Positions 37,104 to 46,334 of a DNA stretch of 64,000 nt are shown here, piece after piece. How positions within the stretch are numbered: the stretch's first letter is position 1; every line of letters begins with the position of its first letter. The notes under the pieces are model-generated. The model did not search any database and was not told the origin of the DNA. It saw only the letters and a list, made by a program, of their open reading frames with translations. Both the position numbers and the translations under genes were made by a program. Source of the stretch: Bifidobacterium parmae (lineage in GTDB: Bacteria; Actinomycetota; Actinomycetes; Actinomycetales; Bifidobacteriaceae); contig NZ_NMWT01000003.1 in NCBI RefSeq assembly GCF_002860365.1, positions 62,001 through 126,000 of the forward strand, read 5' to 3'.

Positions 37104-38348
37104 GTGGCTGGAAGGAACCGTGGCGGCGGGCGCGTGACGCGTCGGGGCCGCATGCTGCCCGTGGTGGTGACGGCGGTCGCCGCGTTGCTGGCGGTCGCGC
37201 TGGTCGTCGTGTTCGTGGTGCTGCCGCGCGTGCGTGGGGATCGACGCCCGGCTTCGGCGCCTGCGGACGCGCGCATGTCGCGTTCCGCGGTGCCTGCTCC
37301 GGGCGACCCGGTGTCGATGCGGGCCCGTCGGATCGTCGACGGCATGGGATTGGAGGAGCGCGTCGGCCAGCTGGTGATGGCGCCGTTGTTCGCCGGCAGC
37401 GAGCCGTCCGCGTTGCAGGGCGCGATCGCGGACCGTCATGTCGGGTCGGTGCTGCTCATCGGCAACTGGCGTTCCGGCGTGTCCGGCGTGCGTGAGGCGG
37501 TCGACGGGCTGCAATCCTATGTGAAGGACGGTTCGCGGCTCATCGTCGCCACCGATCAGGAGGGCGGCCAGGTGCAGCATCTGACCGGTTCCGGGTTCGA
37601 CGGGATGCCGAGCGCGGTCGAACAGGGCGCGATGACGACCGACCGGTTGCGCGCGTCGGCGGCCGGCTGGGGCGGCCAGTTGGCGGCGGCCGGCGTCAAC
37701 GTCGATCTCGCGCCGGTCACGGACACGGTTCCCGGCGATCGCGGTCAGAACGATCCGATCGGCGCCCTGGACCGTGATTTCGGTCTTGACGCCGCCGGCA
37801 ACGCGGCGCATGCGGCCGCGTTCGTCGCGGGGATGCGCGACGCGGGAGTGCAGTCGTCGATCAAGCATTATCCGGGATTGGGCGCGGTCAGGGGGAACAC
37901 GGATTTCACGGCGGACGGCATCGTCGACACGACGACCACGGCGGACGGCGCGGAGATCGGCGCGTTCCATACGGTGATCGCGCAGGCGCGGCCGGCGATG
38001 GTGATGATGTCGCTCGCCACGTACCAGCGGATCGACGCGGAGAATCCGGCCGCGTTCTCCTCCACGATCGTGGACGGCGTGCTGCGCGGGCATCAAGGCT
38101 ATGACGGCGTGGTCACGTCGGATTCGCTGTCGGCGGCCGCGGTGAGCGGCACGCCGACCGACCAGTTGGGCGTGCGGTTCGTCGAGGCGGGCGGCGACCT
38201 CGTGTGCATCGGGCAGAGCGCCTACGTCACGCCGATCCTCGATGGATTGACGGCGAAGGCGAAGGCGGATGACGCGTTCGCGGCCAAAGTGGCGCGTTCG
38301 GCGGAGCGCGTCGTGCGGCTCAAGCTCGAGATGGGATTGATGTCGTAG
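37104..38348 (+). CDS. Glycoside hydrolase family 3, LpqI/NagZ-like exported enzyme
   Basis: 414-aa extracellular, membrane-anchored protein: basic start, membrane helix (MLPVVVTAVAALLAVALVVV), then a GH3 TIM-barrel (DGMGLEERVGQLVMAPLFAG, VATDQEGGQVQHLTG, VNVDLAPVTDT). The catalytic nucleophile Asp is in VVTSDSLSAAA. The His/Asp acid-base pair of classical NagZ is not kept: KHYPGLGAVRGNTDF replaces the usual KHFPGHGxxxxDSH. This pattern resembles the mycobacterial LpqI type, which acts in cell-wall N-acetylglucosamine recycling. GTG 37104 is preferred because AAAGGGG lies 6 bases upstream; at ATG 37098 the spacing would be zero. Confidence 0.82.
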   Translation: MAGRNRGGGRVTRRGRMLPVVVTAVAALLAVALVVVFVVLPRVRGDRRPASAPADARMSRSAVPAPGDPVSMRARRIVDGMGLEERVGQLVMAPLFAGSEPSALQGAIADRHVGSVLLIGNWRSGVSGVREAVDGLQSYVKDGSRLIVATDQEGGQVQHLTGSGFDGMPSAVEQGAMTTDRLRASAAGWGGQLAAAGVNVDLAPVTDTVPGDRGQNDPIGALDRDFGLDAAGNAAHAAAFVAGMRDAGVQSSIKHYPGLGAVRGNTDFTADGIVDTTTTADGAEIGAFHTVIAQARPAMVMMSLATYQRIDAENPAAFSSTIVDGVLRGHQGYDGVVTSDSLSAAAVSGTPTDQLGVRFVEAGGDLVCIGQSAYVTPILDGLTAKAKADDAFAAKVARSAERVVRLKLEMGLMS

Positions 38349-38361
38349 ACAAGGGTGTGCG

Positions 38362-39171
38362 TCAGCGGTACAGGCCGTGCTTGCCGATGTATTGGACGAC
38401 GCCGTCGGGCACGAGGTACCAGACGGGTTCGTCGTGTTCGGCGCGGCGGCGCACGTCGGTGGAGCTGATTGCCAACGCGGGGATCTCCAGCGTGTCCACC
38501 TTGCCTTCGGGCAGTCTCACGCCTTCGGGCGACGAGTAGCCGGGGCGGGTGACGGCGACGAAGTGGGCGAGGTCCCACATCTTCTCCGCGTCCTTCCACT
38601 GCATGATCTCGGCGACCGCGTCCGCGCCGGTGATGAAGAACAGTTCCGCGTCGGGGCGTTGCGCGCGGATGTCGCGCAGCGTGTCGATCGTGTAGGTGAC
38701 GCCGGGCCGGTCGATGTCGACGCGGCTGACGGTGAACTTCGGGTTGGAGGCGGTGGCGATCACCGTCATCAGATAGCGGTCCTCGGCGTTGGTGACGTGC
38801 TTGTCGAGCTTGAACACGGGCCGGCCGGTGGGCACGAAGATCACCTCGTCGAGGTCGTACACCCACGCGACCTCGCTGGCGGCGACCAGGTGGCCGTTGT
38901 GGATCGGGTCGAACGTGCCGCCCATGATGCCGATGCGCGGCGTCGCATGCCAGTTGCCGCGCGCGGACCGGCGGACCGCCGACCCGTGGCGCGTGGCGGC
39001 GGGGCCGGATTCGGAGCCGCCGGTGCCGGGCGCGCCCGCGTTGGCCACGTTGGCGGCCGCCTCCACCGAGTCGACGGACAGGTCGGACATGCGCCGTTCG
39101 CCGGCGGCCGGATTCCCCGCGTTCCCCATGTTCCTGGCGTTCCCCGCGGCATTGGCGTCCGTCATGCTCAC
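38362..39171 (-). CDS. nadD: Nicotinate-nucleotide adenylyltransferase with N-terminal extension
   Basis: 269-aa NadD of NAD biosynthesis, joining nicotinate mononucleotide and ATP. Core motifs: [20 protein letters not shown] (nucleotidyl-transfer HxGH-like site), [12 protein letters not shown] and ISSTDVRRR. The core begins only at about residue 77; the first 76 residues are Ala/Asn/Gly-rich and look disordered. The start at 39171 overlaps the stop of the upstream 205-aa gene in an ATGA, which favours the long form; an internal ATG at 39090 is the main alternative. Last gene of a proA - unknown - nadD operon. Confidence 0.92.
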   Translation of the reverse strand: MSMTDANAAGNARNMGNAGNPAAGERRMSDLSVDSVEAAANVANAGAPGTGGSESGPAATRHGSAVRRSARGNWHATPRIGIMGGTFDPIHNGHLVAASEVAWVYDLDEVIFVPTGRPVFKLDKHVTNAEDRYLMTVIATASNPKFTVSRVDIDRPGVTYTIDTLRDIRAQRPDAELFFITGADAVAEIMQWKDAEKMWDLAHFVAVTRPGYSSPEGVRLPEGKVDTLEIPALAISSTDVRRRAEHDEPVWYLVPDGVVQYIGKHGLYR

Positions 39172-39785
39172 GCGCGTCCCTCCGTCTTGCGTTCGGAGGC
39201 CTCCTCGCGCAGCTCGGCGTGCTCGGCCTGCTCGGTCTCCTGTTCGATCTCCATGGCGGTGGGGCTACCGTCCTTCGGGTCGATCTTGCCCATGTCCTCG
39301 TCCCATTCGTCCTGCACGACGCGGCGGATCTCCGCGAACGTGGGCAGCGGGAAGTCGGGCTGGTAGAGGCGGCGCACCTCGGCGACGCGTTCGGTCACGC
39401 GGATGAGCGTGTCGGTCATGCCGTCCACGTCGCCTTCGCGTTCGAGCGTGGCGAACCGTGCGATGTAGCTTTCCATGAGGGTCATGTGCTCGCGCACCGC
39501 GTGCAGCTGCGCGTCGTCCAGGTCGACCACGTCCGGCGCGTGCTCGTCGGGCCAGCCGATGAGCACGGCGTCCGCGTATTCGAGCGAGGCACGCTGGGAC
39601 GCGGAGGCGATGCCGTCCTCGATCTGCACGAGGAACACGTAGCGCACGATGCTCAAGCGTTCGGCGGCGATCTTGAGCCCGCAGCGCGGATCGTCCAGGT
39701 CGAGGTCGTCGCGCAGTTCGGTGATCGGCACGCTCATGCCGTCGTTCGCGGTCTTCTCGTCGGTCGTTTCGTTCTCGTCGCTCAT
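39168..39785 (-). CDS. Conserved unknown protein between proA and nadD
   Basis: 205-aa soluble acidic protein with no recognised family. It is rich in Glu/Asp, predicted largely helical, with a central segment [22 protein letters not shown] and [24 protein letters not shown]. The C-terminus is a Glu/Ala helix ([20 protein letters not shown]). Four-base ATGA overlaps on both sides (39782-39785 with proA, 39168-39171 with nadD) show translational coupling to both neighbours. Membership of a proline/NAD operon does not by itself reveal a function. Confidence 0.75.
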   Translation of the reverse strand: MSDENETTDEKTANDGMSVPITELRDDLDLDDPRCGLKIAAERLSIVRYVFLVQIEDGIASASQRASLEYADAVLIGWPDEHAPDVVDLDDAQLHAVREHMTLMESYIARFATLEREGDVDGMTDTLIRVTERVAEVRRLYQPDFPLPTFAEIRRVVQDEWDEDMGKIDPKDGSPTAMEIEQETEQAEHAELREEASERKTEGRA

Positions 39786-41098
39786 GCGCGCACCTGTCCC
39801 CTGCCGTATCCGATCCATTTCGTGGTGGTCATCTCCCTCAGGCCCATCGGCCCGCGGGCGTGCATCTTCTGCGTGGAGATGCCGAGTTCGGCGCCGAAGC
39901 CGAACACGCCGCCGTCGGTAAACCGCGTGGACGCGTTGACCATGACGACGGCCGAGTCGATGCGCGCGGTGAACTCCTCGACGGCCGTGTAGTCCTCGGC
40001 GACAATCGCCTCGGTGTGCCCGGTGGAGTGCGCGTTGATGTGGTCGACGGCCTCGTCGAGCGAGTCGACGACCTTGACGCCCATTTCGAGCGCGAGGTAT
40101 TCGGTGTCCCAGTCCTCGGCGGTCGCGTGCGTGAGCAGCCCGTCCGCCGCGGCCTGCGGCGCGGCGGCGTCGATGATCGCGTAGGCGCGTTCGTCCGCGT
40201 GGAGCGTCACGCCCGCGTCGAGCAGCGCGGCGGCCGCCACGGGAAGGAACGTCGCGGCGACACGTTCGTGCACGAGCAGCTTCTCGGCGGCGTTGCACAC
40301 GCCGACGCGCTGCGTCTTCGCGTTGATGATGATGGGAATCGCCTTGGCGGGGTCGCCGGAGGCGTCCATGTAGATGTGCACGTTGCCGGCGCCCGTCTCG
40401 ATGACCGGCACCTTCGAGTTCTCGACGACGGCGCGGATGAGTCCCTTGCCTCCGCGCGGCACGAGCAGGTCGACGTGCCCGCGCGCCTCCATCATCGCGG
40501 TCGCACCGTCGCGTCCGAAATCGTCGACGGTGGCGACGAGCGCCGGGTCGAAGCCTTCCGCGCGCAGCACGTCGCCGATCACGGCGAGCGTGGCGGCGTT
40601 CGTGCGTTCGGCCGCGTGGCCGCCGCGCAGGATCGCCGCGTTGCCGGATTTGAGGCACAGGGATGCGACGTCGACGGTGACGTTCGGACGCGCCTCGTAG
40701 ATCATGCCGATGACGCCGATCGGCACGCGCGTCTGGGTCAGACGCATGCCATTGGGCAGGTTGTAGCCGCGCACGATCTCGCCGACCGGATCGGGCAGGG
40801 AGGCGACGTGGCGCACGCCTTCGGCGGCGGCGTGGACGCGCGGGGCATCGAAGAGCAGGCGGTCGAGCTTGCCGGCATCCATGCCGGCCTCGCGCGACGC
40901 GGCCATGTCGGCGGCGTTGGCCGTCTCAACCTCGCCGGCGCGGGCGTCGAGCGCGTCGGCGATGGCGTGCAGGAGACGGTTCTTGGCGTCCGTGTCCGCG
41001 CGCGCGAGCGCACGCTGCGCGCGTGCGGCGGCGTCGGCGCGGGCGCACACGGCTTCGAAGACGGCTCCCGCGACCGCGGTTTCCTCGTTGTTCGTCAT
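39782..41098 (-). CDS. proA: Gamma-glutamyl phosphate reductase
   Basis: 438-aa ProA, the NADPH-dependent second step of proline biosynthesis. Motifs: [64 protein letters not shown] and the catalytic cysteine in [16 protein letters not shown]. Start 41098 (MTNNEE) is placed because AAGGTGG lies about 6 bases upstream; an in-frame GTG at 41104 is possible. First gene of the operon with the 205-aa protein and nadD. Confidence 0.95.
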   Translation of the reverse strand: MTNNEETAVAGAVFEAVCARADAAARAQRALARADTDAKNRLLHAIADALDARAGEVETANAADMAASREAGMDAGKLDRLLFDAPRVHAAAEGVRHVASLPDPVGEIVRGYNLPNGMRLTQTRVPIGVIGMIYEARPNVTVDVASLCLKSGNAAILRGGHAAERTNAATLAVIGDVLRAEGFDPALVATVDDFGRDGATAMMEARGHVDLLVPRGGKGLIRAVVENSKVPVIETGAGNVHIYMDASGDPAKAIPIIINAKTQRVGVCNAAEKLLVHERVAATFLPVAAAALLDAGVTLHADERAYAIIDAAAPQAAADGLLTHATAEDWDTEYLALEMGVKVVDSLDEAVDHINAHSTGHTEAIVAEDYTAVEEFTARIDSAVVMVNASTRFTDGGVFGFGAELGISTQKMHARGPMGLREMTTTKWIGYGRGQVRA

Positions 41099-41142
41099 AA
41101 CCACCCACCTTACCGCAACACGTGCGCAAAGTCCGGAATACG

Positions 41143-41168
41143 AAAAAGGCTCCCGTCATCCGGGAGCC
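41143..41168 (-). terminator. glyA intrinsic terminator
   Basis: Arms CGGGAGCC and GGCTCCCG around a 5-base loop, followed on the minus strand by TTTTT: a textbook intrinsic terminator. A second 11-base hairpin (GAGGGTGGTCG and complement, 41232-41262) lies between it and the glyA stop. Confidence 0.88.
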
Positions 41169-41274
41169 ATCGCCGAAACCATCCGGAACGGCATCGGCTC
41201 CCGCCGGCGAGAGCCGTCGTCGAAGCCGACCGAGGGTGGTCGACGGGCCGCCGACCACCCTCAGCCATGTTCGA

Positions 41275-42582
41275 TCAGTGAATCTGGTCGAGGTCCGGGT
41301 AGAGCGGGAAGTCCTCGACGAGCTTGTCGACGCGGGCCTTGAGGGATTCGACGTCGGCGGACGGGCCGGCGGCGAGCGCGGTGCCGATGATGTCGGCGAC
41401 CTCCTCGTACTCCTTCGGTCCGAAGCCGCGGGTGGCGAGCGCGGAGGCGCCGATGCGAAGGCCGGAGGCGACGGAGGCGGGGCGCGGGTCGAACGGGACA
41501 GTGTTGCGGTTGATGGTGATGCCGCACTGGGCGAGCAGGTCCTCGCCCTGCTTGCCGTCCATCTCGCTGTTGCGCAGGTCGACCATCACCAGATGCACGT
41601 CGGTGCCGCCGGTGAGCACGCTGATGCCGTTCGCCTTGACATCATCGGCGAGGAGGCGCTCGGCGATGATCTTCGCGCCCTCGAGCGTGCGCTCCATGCG
41701 GTTCTTGAACTCCGGGGAGCCGGCGACCTTGAAGCTGACGGCCTTGCCGGCGACCACGTGCATGAGCGGGCCGCCCTGCTGGCCGGGGAACACGGAGGAG
41801 TTGAGCTTCTTGGCGTACTCCTGCTTGGCGAGGATGAAGCCGGAGCGCGGGCCGCCGAGCGTCTTGTGGGCGGTGGAGGAGACGACGTCCGCGTACGGGA
41901 CGGGGCTCGGGTGCAGGCCGGCGGCGACGAGGCCGGCGAAGTGGGCCATGTCGACCCAGAACTTGGCGCCGACCTCGTCGGCGATCTCCTTGATGGCCTT
42001 GAAGTCCTCGATGCGCGGGTAGGCGGACCAGCCGCCGATGATCATGGCCGGGTGGGTCTCGAGGGCGCGCTGGCGGATGATCTCCGGGTCGATGCGGAAG
42101 GTCTCCGGGTTCACGCCGTAGGCTTCGGCGTGGTAGAACTTGCCGGAGAAGTTGATCTTCATGCCGTGGGTGAGGTGGCCGCCGTGGTCGAGGGCGAGGC
42201 CGAGCACGGTGTCGCCGGGCTTGACGAGCGCCTGGTAGACGGCGGCGTTGGCCTGGGCGCCGGAGTGGGGCTGGACGTTCACGTATTCGGCGCCGAACAG
42301 CTTCTTGGCGCGTTCGCGGGCGATGGTCTCGATCTGGTCGACGAACTCGCAGCCGCCGTAGTAGCGGCGTCCCGGGTAGCCTTCGGCGTACTTGTTGGTG
42401 AGCACGGAGCCCTGGCACTGCAGCACGGCGCGCGGCACGAAGTTCTCGGAGGCGATCATCTCGAGGCCGCCCTGCTGGCGGCGGAGTTCGGAGTCAAGCA
42501 GCTCGGCGATCTCCGGATCGGCGGCGCTGATGGGCGCGTTGAATGCGTCGGTGGCCTTCTGTGCAAGGGGTGAAGCGGTCAT
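41275..42582 (-). CDS. glyA: Serine hydroxymethyltransferase
   Basis: 435-aa PLP enzyme that converts serine plus tetrahydrofolate to glycine and 5,10-methylene-THF. Motifs: [53 protein letters not shown], and the PLP lysine in [16 protein letters not shown]. Length and motifs are complete. The start at 42582 has GGAGCAC-type sequence just upstream. Divergent from thrC with a 334-base gap rich in repeats, so control elements there may serve both genes. Confidence 0.97.
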   Translation of the reverse strand: MTASPLAQKATDAFNAPISAADPEIAELLDSELRRQQGGLEMIASENFVPRAVLQCQGSVLTNKYAEGYPGRRYYGGCEFVDQIETIARERAKKLFGAEYVNVQPHSGAQANAAVYQALVKPGDTVLGLALDHGGHLTHGMKINFSGKFYHAEAYGVNPETFRIDPEIIRQRALETHPAMIIGGWSAYPRIEDFKAIKEIADEVGAKFWVDMAHFAGLVAAGLHPSPVPYADVVSSTAHKTLGGPRSGFILAKQEYAKKLNSSVFPGQQGGPLMHVVAGKAVSFKVAGSPEFKNRMERTLEGAKIIAERLLADDVKANGISVLTGGTDVHLVMVDLRNSEMDGKQGEDLLAQCGITINRNTVPFDPRPASVASGLRIGASALATRGFGPKEYEEVADIIGTALAAGPSADVESLKARVDKLVEDFPLYPDLDQIH

Positions 42583-42750
42583 GTGTGCTCCTTAAACGGT
42601 GTGGGTAACGACTGGTTTGCCGTTCGGGCGCCGAGTGTACGGCCCGTTTGTGGCGAACCTGTTTCCGCCGTATGACGAATCTCACACCTCGGACGCGTCG
42701 CCTCCCGCCTCCCGTTCCTCTCCCGCCCCACTCCCTACCCCATTCATGCC

Positions 42751-42862
42751 CATGGTGCGGCAAACCCCTCATGGTGCGGTCGCCGGAAACGGCGTGATTC
42801 CGCCGTTGTGTGGATTGTGTGTGACCGCACCATGGGAGAGTCGCCGCACGATGGGAGGGTCG
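42751..42862. promoter_or_regulatory. Nested inverted and direct repeats in the glyA-thrC intergenic region
   Basis: CATGGTGCGG occurs at 42751 and again at 42770, where it extends to CATGGTGCGGTC. An exact inverted copy, GACCGCACCATG, is at 42823-42834. Inside this pair a second hairpin AACGGCG/CGCCGTT (42788-42794, 42801-42807) is nested. The right arm is followed by a 19-base tandem duplication: CCGCACCATGGGAGAGTCG at 42825 and CCGCACGATGGGAGGGTCG at 42844. A weak -10 (TAGACT, 42867-42872) follows at once, so the repeats are placed like regulator sites for thrC. Confidence 0.6.
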
Positions 42863-42916
42863 CCGGTAGACTGGTGGATGGTTTATTGTCCCCGTTTCGC
42901 GTATGAAGGATTCGCC

Positions 42917-44407
42917 GTGGCCACCACATTCCATTCCACCCGTTCCACCACCGATTCGCTGACCGCCAAGCAGGCGATCCGCAAGGGCATCGCCGACGAC
43001 GGCGGCCTGTTCGTCTCCGACCAGCTGGGTTCCGTGAAGGTCGAGATCGGCAATCTGGCCGGCAGGTCCTATCAGGAGATCGCGCGCCGCGTGCTGGGCG
43101 CGCTGCTGCCCGACTTCACGGCCGAGGAGCTGGGAGCATGCATCGACGCCGCCTACGGCGACCAGTGGTCGGACGACCGCGTCACGCCGTTGAAGCCGCT
43201 CGGCGACGACTTCGTCCTCGAACTGTTCAACGGCCCGACCTCCGCGTTCAAGGACGTGGCCCTGCAGATCCTGCCCCGCTTCATGGCGCGCACCACGCCT
43301 GCCGGCGGCGACGCGGACGAGAAGATCATGATCCTCACCGCGACCTCCGGCGACACTGGCAAGGCGGCGCTGGCCGGCTTCGCCGACGCCCCGGGCACCG
43401 CGATCACCGTCTTCTACCCCGAAGGCAAGGTGAGCCAGGTGCAGGAGCTGCAGATGACCACGCAGACCGGCTCGAACGTGAACGTGGCCGCCGTGGAGGG
43501 CAACTTCGACGACGCGCAGTCCGCGGTCAAGCGCATCTTCGGCGACAAGGAGCTCGCCGCGAAGCTCGCCGGCGACGCGCACGTGGTGCTCTCCTCCGCG
43601 AACTCGATCAACGTGGGCCGTCTCGTGCCGCAGGTCGTCTACTATTTCTCCGCGTACGCGCAGCTGCTGGAGCGGCAGGTCATCAACGTGGGCGACGAGG
43701 TGGAGTTCGTCGTGCCGACCGGCAACTTCGGCGACATCCTCGCCGGCTACTACGCGAAGCTGCTCGGCCTGCCGGTCAAGCACCTCGTGGTCGCCTCCGA
43801 CAAGAACAACGTGCTGTTCGACTTCCTCACGACCGGCACGTACAACCGCCAGCGCCCGTTCTTCCAGACGATCAGCCCGTCGATGGACATCCTCATCTCC
43901 TCGAATCTGGAGCGCATGCTCTACTACCTGTCCGAGGGCGACACGCGCCTGATCGCCATGCTGATGAACGACCTCAAGAACTGGGGCACGTACGAGATCC
44001 CGGAGCCGCTGCTCGCCAAGATCCGCCAGCTGTTCGGCTGCGGCTGGGCCGACGAGGACCAGGTGCGCGAGATGATCGCCGACTGCTGGGAGAAGAACCA
44101 TTACGTCATCGACCCGCACACCGCGTGCGCGTACTTCGTCGCGCAACAGATGCCGCATGACCCGCTGACCCCGCGCGTGATCCTCGCGACCGCGAGCCCG
44201 TACAAGTTCCCGCGCGTCGTGAACGAGTCCCTCGGCTTCGACGCGACCGGCACCGATTTCGAATGCATGGACGTGCTCGCACGCGAGACCGGCACGACCG
44301 CCCCGGCCGCGCTGCGCGGACTCGAGACCGCCGATGTCCGTTTCGACACGGTCGTCCCGATCGACGGCATGGAGGCCTTCGTCGAGCAGGCCGCCAAGGC
44401 GCTGTAG
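42917..44407 (+). CDS. thrC: Threonine synthase
   Basis: 496-aa PLP enzyme producing threonine from O-phosphohomoserine; the length fits the longer (fungal/proteobacterial) ThrC class. Motifs: RKGIADDGGLFV, FNGPTSAFKDVALQILP with the PLP lysine, TATSGDTGKAALAGF, NSINVGRLVPQVVYYF and PTGNFGDILAGYYAKLLGLP. The start is GTG at 42917, with GAAGGA 6 bases upstream; the frame is open further upstream through the repeat region, but no good start is there. A strong terminator follows the gene. Confidence 0.95.
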   Translation: MATTFHSTRSTTDSLTAKQAIRKGIADDGGLFVSDQLGSVKVEIGNLAGRSYQEIARRVLGALLPDFTAEELGACIDAAYGDQWSDDRVTPLKPLGDDFVLELFNGPTSAFKDVALQILPRFMARTTPAGGDADEKIMILTATSGDTGKAALAGFADAPGTAITVFYPEGKVSQVQELQMTTQTGSNVNVAAVEGNFDDAQSAVKRIFGDKELAAKLAGDAHVVLSSANSINVGRLVPQVVYYFSAYAQLLERQVINVGDEVEFVVPTGNFGDILAGYYAKLLGLPVKHLVVASDKNNVLFDFLTTGTYNRQRPFFQTISPSMDILISSNLERMLYYLSEGDTRLIAMLMNDLKNWGTYEIPEPLLAKIRQLFGCGWADEDQVREMIADCWEKNHYVIDPHTACAYFVAQQMPHDPLTPRVILATASPYKFPRVVNESLGFDATGTDFECMDVLARETGTTAPAALRGLETADVRFDTVVPIDGMEAFVEQAAKAL

Positions 44408-44426
44408 TCGGCCCCCCATATCCTCG

Positions 44427-44469
44427 AAACCCCCTCGGTCGCCCTCCACGCGACCGAGGGGGTTTCTTT
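44427..44469. terminator. thrC terminator, bidirectional
   Basis: Fifteen-base perfect stem (AAACCCCCTCGGTCG and its complement) followed by CTTTA; the last bases overlap the stop of the convergent DUF1648 gene. Confidence 0.88.
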
Positions 44470-45649
44470 ACGGCAGGGAGAACGCGACCGGCATGCCGGC
44501 GATGACGGCGAGCAGCGCGACGATCGCCGCCCATGCGCCCGGACGTGCGAAATTGCAGGTCCAGCCGATGCCGAATCGTTTCGGCACGATCACGGCCGGA
44601 TCGTCGCGGTTCCAGTAGATCACGCCGCCGATCCAGTGACGGTCGTCGTCGCGGGGCATCGTCCCGTCGCCGTCGCCGTCGCCGTCATGCCCGCCGTCGC
44701 CGGTCACATCACCGCCGTCGCCGGTCACGTCACCATCGTCTCCGGCGAACACGCGCGCGCCGTTCTGCCCGTACCGCACGCCCACGCCGATGGCGCCGAC
44801 GGCCGCGGCCACGGCGACGAGCGTCAGCAGCACGCCGACCGTCCCCGTGCCGACCACGCCGATGAGCGAAAGCTGGAAGCCCCATCCCATCGCGGCGGCG
44901 ACGAGCAGTCCGACGACGACCAGATACACGCTCCACGCCCGCGCGTACACGCCGTAGGCGTAGGCGCTGGAGGCGGGCCGTTCCGGATCCGTCGGACGCC
45001 GCGAACGCAACAGCACCGCATGGCAGACGACCATCACCACGGCCATGAGCAATTGCGCGAGCACCGGATACCAGATCACGGACGGCGACTTCACCGCCCA
45101 TGAATCGACACGCCCGGCGAGGTCCATGTGCATGGGCACACGGTCGGGCATGCTCTCGTAGCCGAGCACGCCGATGAGGATCGTGACGGCGAGCGCCACG
45201 GCCTGCAGCGACTCCCAGCCGAGGCCGAGCGGTTCGGGCGCGACGGTTTCGGCGACGGCGGCCGCGCGCCGGTCGCCGTCGGCCGTCCATCCGCGTTCCC
45301 GTTTGACCGCCATGACCTTGCGGCGGCACGCCTGTTGCGCGGCGACGGCGAGGACGGCGACGACGATGGTCGCCGCGCCGGCGGCCCATAATGCGCCGGT
45401 CGCGCCGGCGAGAAGCCAGGCCGCAAACGAACAGACGACGCACGCCGCGTCGGCCACGACGACGGCCCGCGTATACGCGGTCTTCAGCGTGCGGATGCGC
45501 GAGTCACGGTGCGCGGCGCGCGGCACGGTCACGCCGAAGACCTCGCGCCGGTCGGTCAGCCATGGCGTGAGCGCCATGGGGACGGCGACGAGCGATGGAA
45601 GGATGAGGACCGTCAGCGGCAGGGCGATGGTCGCGATGGTTTCGTTCAT
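44468..45649 (-). CDS. DUF1648/DUF5808 membrane protein
   Basis: 393-aa multi-span membrane protein. The centre carries a DUF1648-like block (MPDRVPMHMDLAGRVDSW, reminiscent of SdpI-type immunity and signalling proteins), and the C-terminus a DUF5808-like block (IGGVIYWNRDDPAVIVPKRFGIGWTCNFARPGAW). Between them is an Asp/Gly repeat (GDVTGDGGDVTGDGGHDGDGD). Such proteins are often paired with an autoregulated GntR or ArsR gene, and a GntR gene lies 111 bases upstream on the same strand. Function unknown; a role in responding to membrane-active compounds is an inference. Confidence 0.8.
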   Translation of the reverse strand: MNETIATIALPLTVLILPSLVAVPMALTPWLTDRREVFGVTVPRAAHRDSRIRTLKTAYTRAVVVADAACVVCSFAAWLLAGATGALWAAGAATIVVAVLAVAAQQACRRKVMAVKRERGWTADGDRRAAAVAETVAPEPLGLGWESLQAVALAVTILIGVLGYESMPDRVPMHMDLAGRVDSWAVKSPSVIWYPVLAQLLMAVVMVVCHAVLLRSRRPTDPERPASSAYAYGVYARAWSVYLVVVGLLVAAAMGWGFQLSLIGVVGTGTVGVLLTLVAVAAAVGAIGVGVRYGQNGARVFAGDDGDVTGDGGDVTGDGGHDGDGDGDGTMPRDDDRHWIGGVIYWNRDDPAVIVPKRFGIGWTCNFARPGAWAAIVALLAVIAGMPVAFSLP

Positions 45650-45703
45650 GATCTGTTACTCCGATTTCGGATGATTGGAATGACCGTCTTGTCTGGCCTG
45701 ATG

Positions 45704-45748
45704 CCACCCTCCGGCGCTTCGCGCCACCTCCCTCCGGCGGGAGGAACG
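45704..45748. repeat. Short GC-rich dyad, candidate dispersed repeat
   Basis: GGCGC-TTC-GCGCC (45713-45725) is flanked by two copies of CCCTCCGGCG, the second running into a CGGGAGG arm. It lies between the GntR gene and the DUF1648 gene. The compact palindrome looks like a mobile or dispersed intergenic element; only one copy is in this window. Confidence 0.4.
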
Positions 45749-45760
45749 GGGAGATGGCCG

Positions 45761-46144
45761 TCATTCGCCGTATGTGCGGGCGAGTTGCGTGCGCACGAGA
45801 TCGAGGAACGCCGCGGCGTCTCCCCCGCCCGCCTTGTGTTCGAGTATGAGCCGGTGGAGTTCGCCTTCGATGCGCGCGTCGCCGAGCGCGTGCGCGGCTC
45901 CGGCGTCTCGTTCGGCGACGACGGCGCCGGAGCCGCGTCGCATCGTGATGTAGCCGTCGTCGCGCAGGAGCGCGTACGCCTTGTTGACCGTGTGCAGGTT
46001 GACGCCGAGGTCGACGGCGAGCGCGCGCACGGACGGCAGGCGGTCGCCGGGCGCGAGTTCGTCGTTCGCGATGCCGGCGATGACGCCGCGTCGCAGCTGT
46101 TCGTAGATCGGCACGTCGCTGCGCGCGTCGATGTCGATGATCAT
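45761..46144 (-). CDS. GntR-family regulator (YtrA/YhcF type)
   Basis: 127-aa regulator. The N-terminal winged helix-turn-helix is complete (VPIYEQLRRGVIAGIANDELAPGDRLPSVRALAVDLGVNLHTVNKAYALLRDDGYITMRRGSG), and the C-terminal effector part is short and helical (~55 residues), as in the YtrA subfamily, whose members repress neighbouring membrane-transport genes. Start 46144 has AAAGGGG 7 bases upstream. It probably controls itself and the downstream DUF1648 gene; its upstream region is AT-rich with a TATAGT box (around 46190). Confidence 0.88.
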   Translation of the reverse strand: MIIDIDARSDVPIYEQLRRGVIAGIANDELAPGDRLPSVRALAVDLGVNLHTVNKAYALLRDDGYITMRRGSGAVVAERDAGAAHALGDARIEGELHRLILEHKAGGGDAAAFLDLVRTQLARTYGE

Positions 46145-46269
46145 CGACAGGCCCCTTTCTTTCAAATCGTTCTATCTGTTCCATATCAACTATAACACTT
46201 GCGGCGATTATGGCGCTGCATGAATTAAATGCGGTAAGACGGCGGCCGACAGCGCCGCCCGCGACACGG

Positions 46270-46313
46270 ACATAACAAACATAGCAATCTTGCTGCTACG
46301 ATGGCTGTTATGT
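46270..46313 (+). promoter_or_regulatory. Inverted repeat in the promoter of the AlbA_2 gene
   Basis: ACATAACA (46270-46277) and TGTTATGT (46306-46313) are exact inverted copies. Between them is a likely -10 (TACGAT, about 46297-46302). The spacing, about three helical turns centre to centre, would suit a looped or dimeric regulator. Confidence 0.4.
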
Positions 46314-46334
46314 AGGAACGGCGAAGGAGTCACC

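Noticed and set aside
42751-42862. thrC leader as a T-box riboswitch
   Set aside because: No specifier loop or T-box consensus was seen, and the repeated elements look like DNA-binding sites or simple hairpins.
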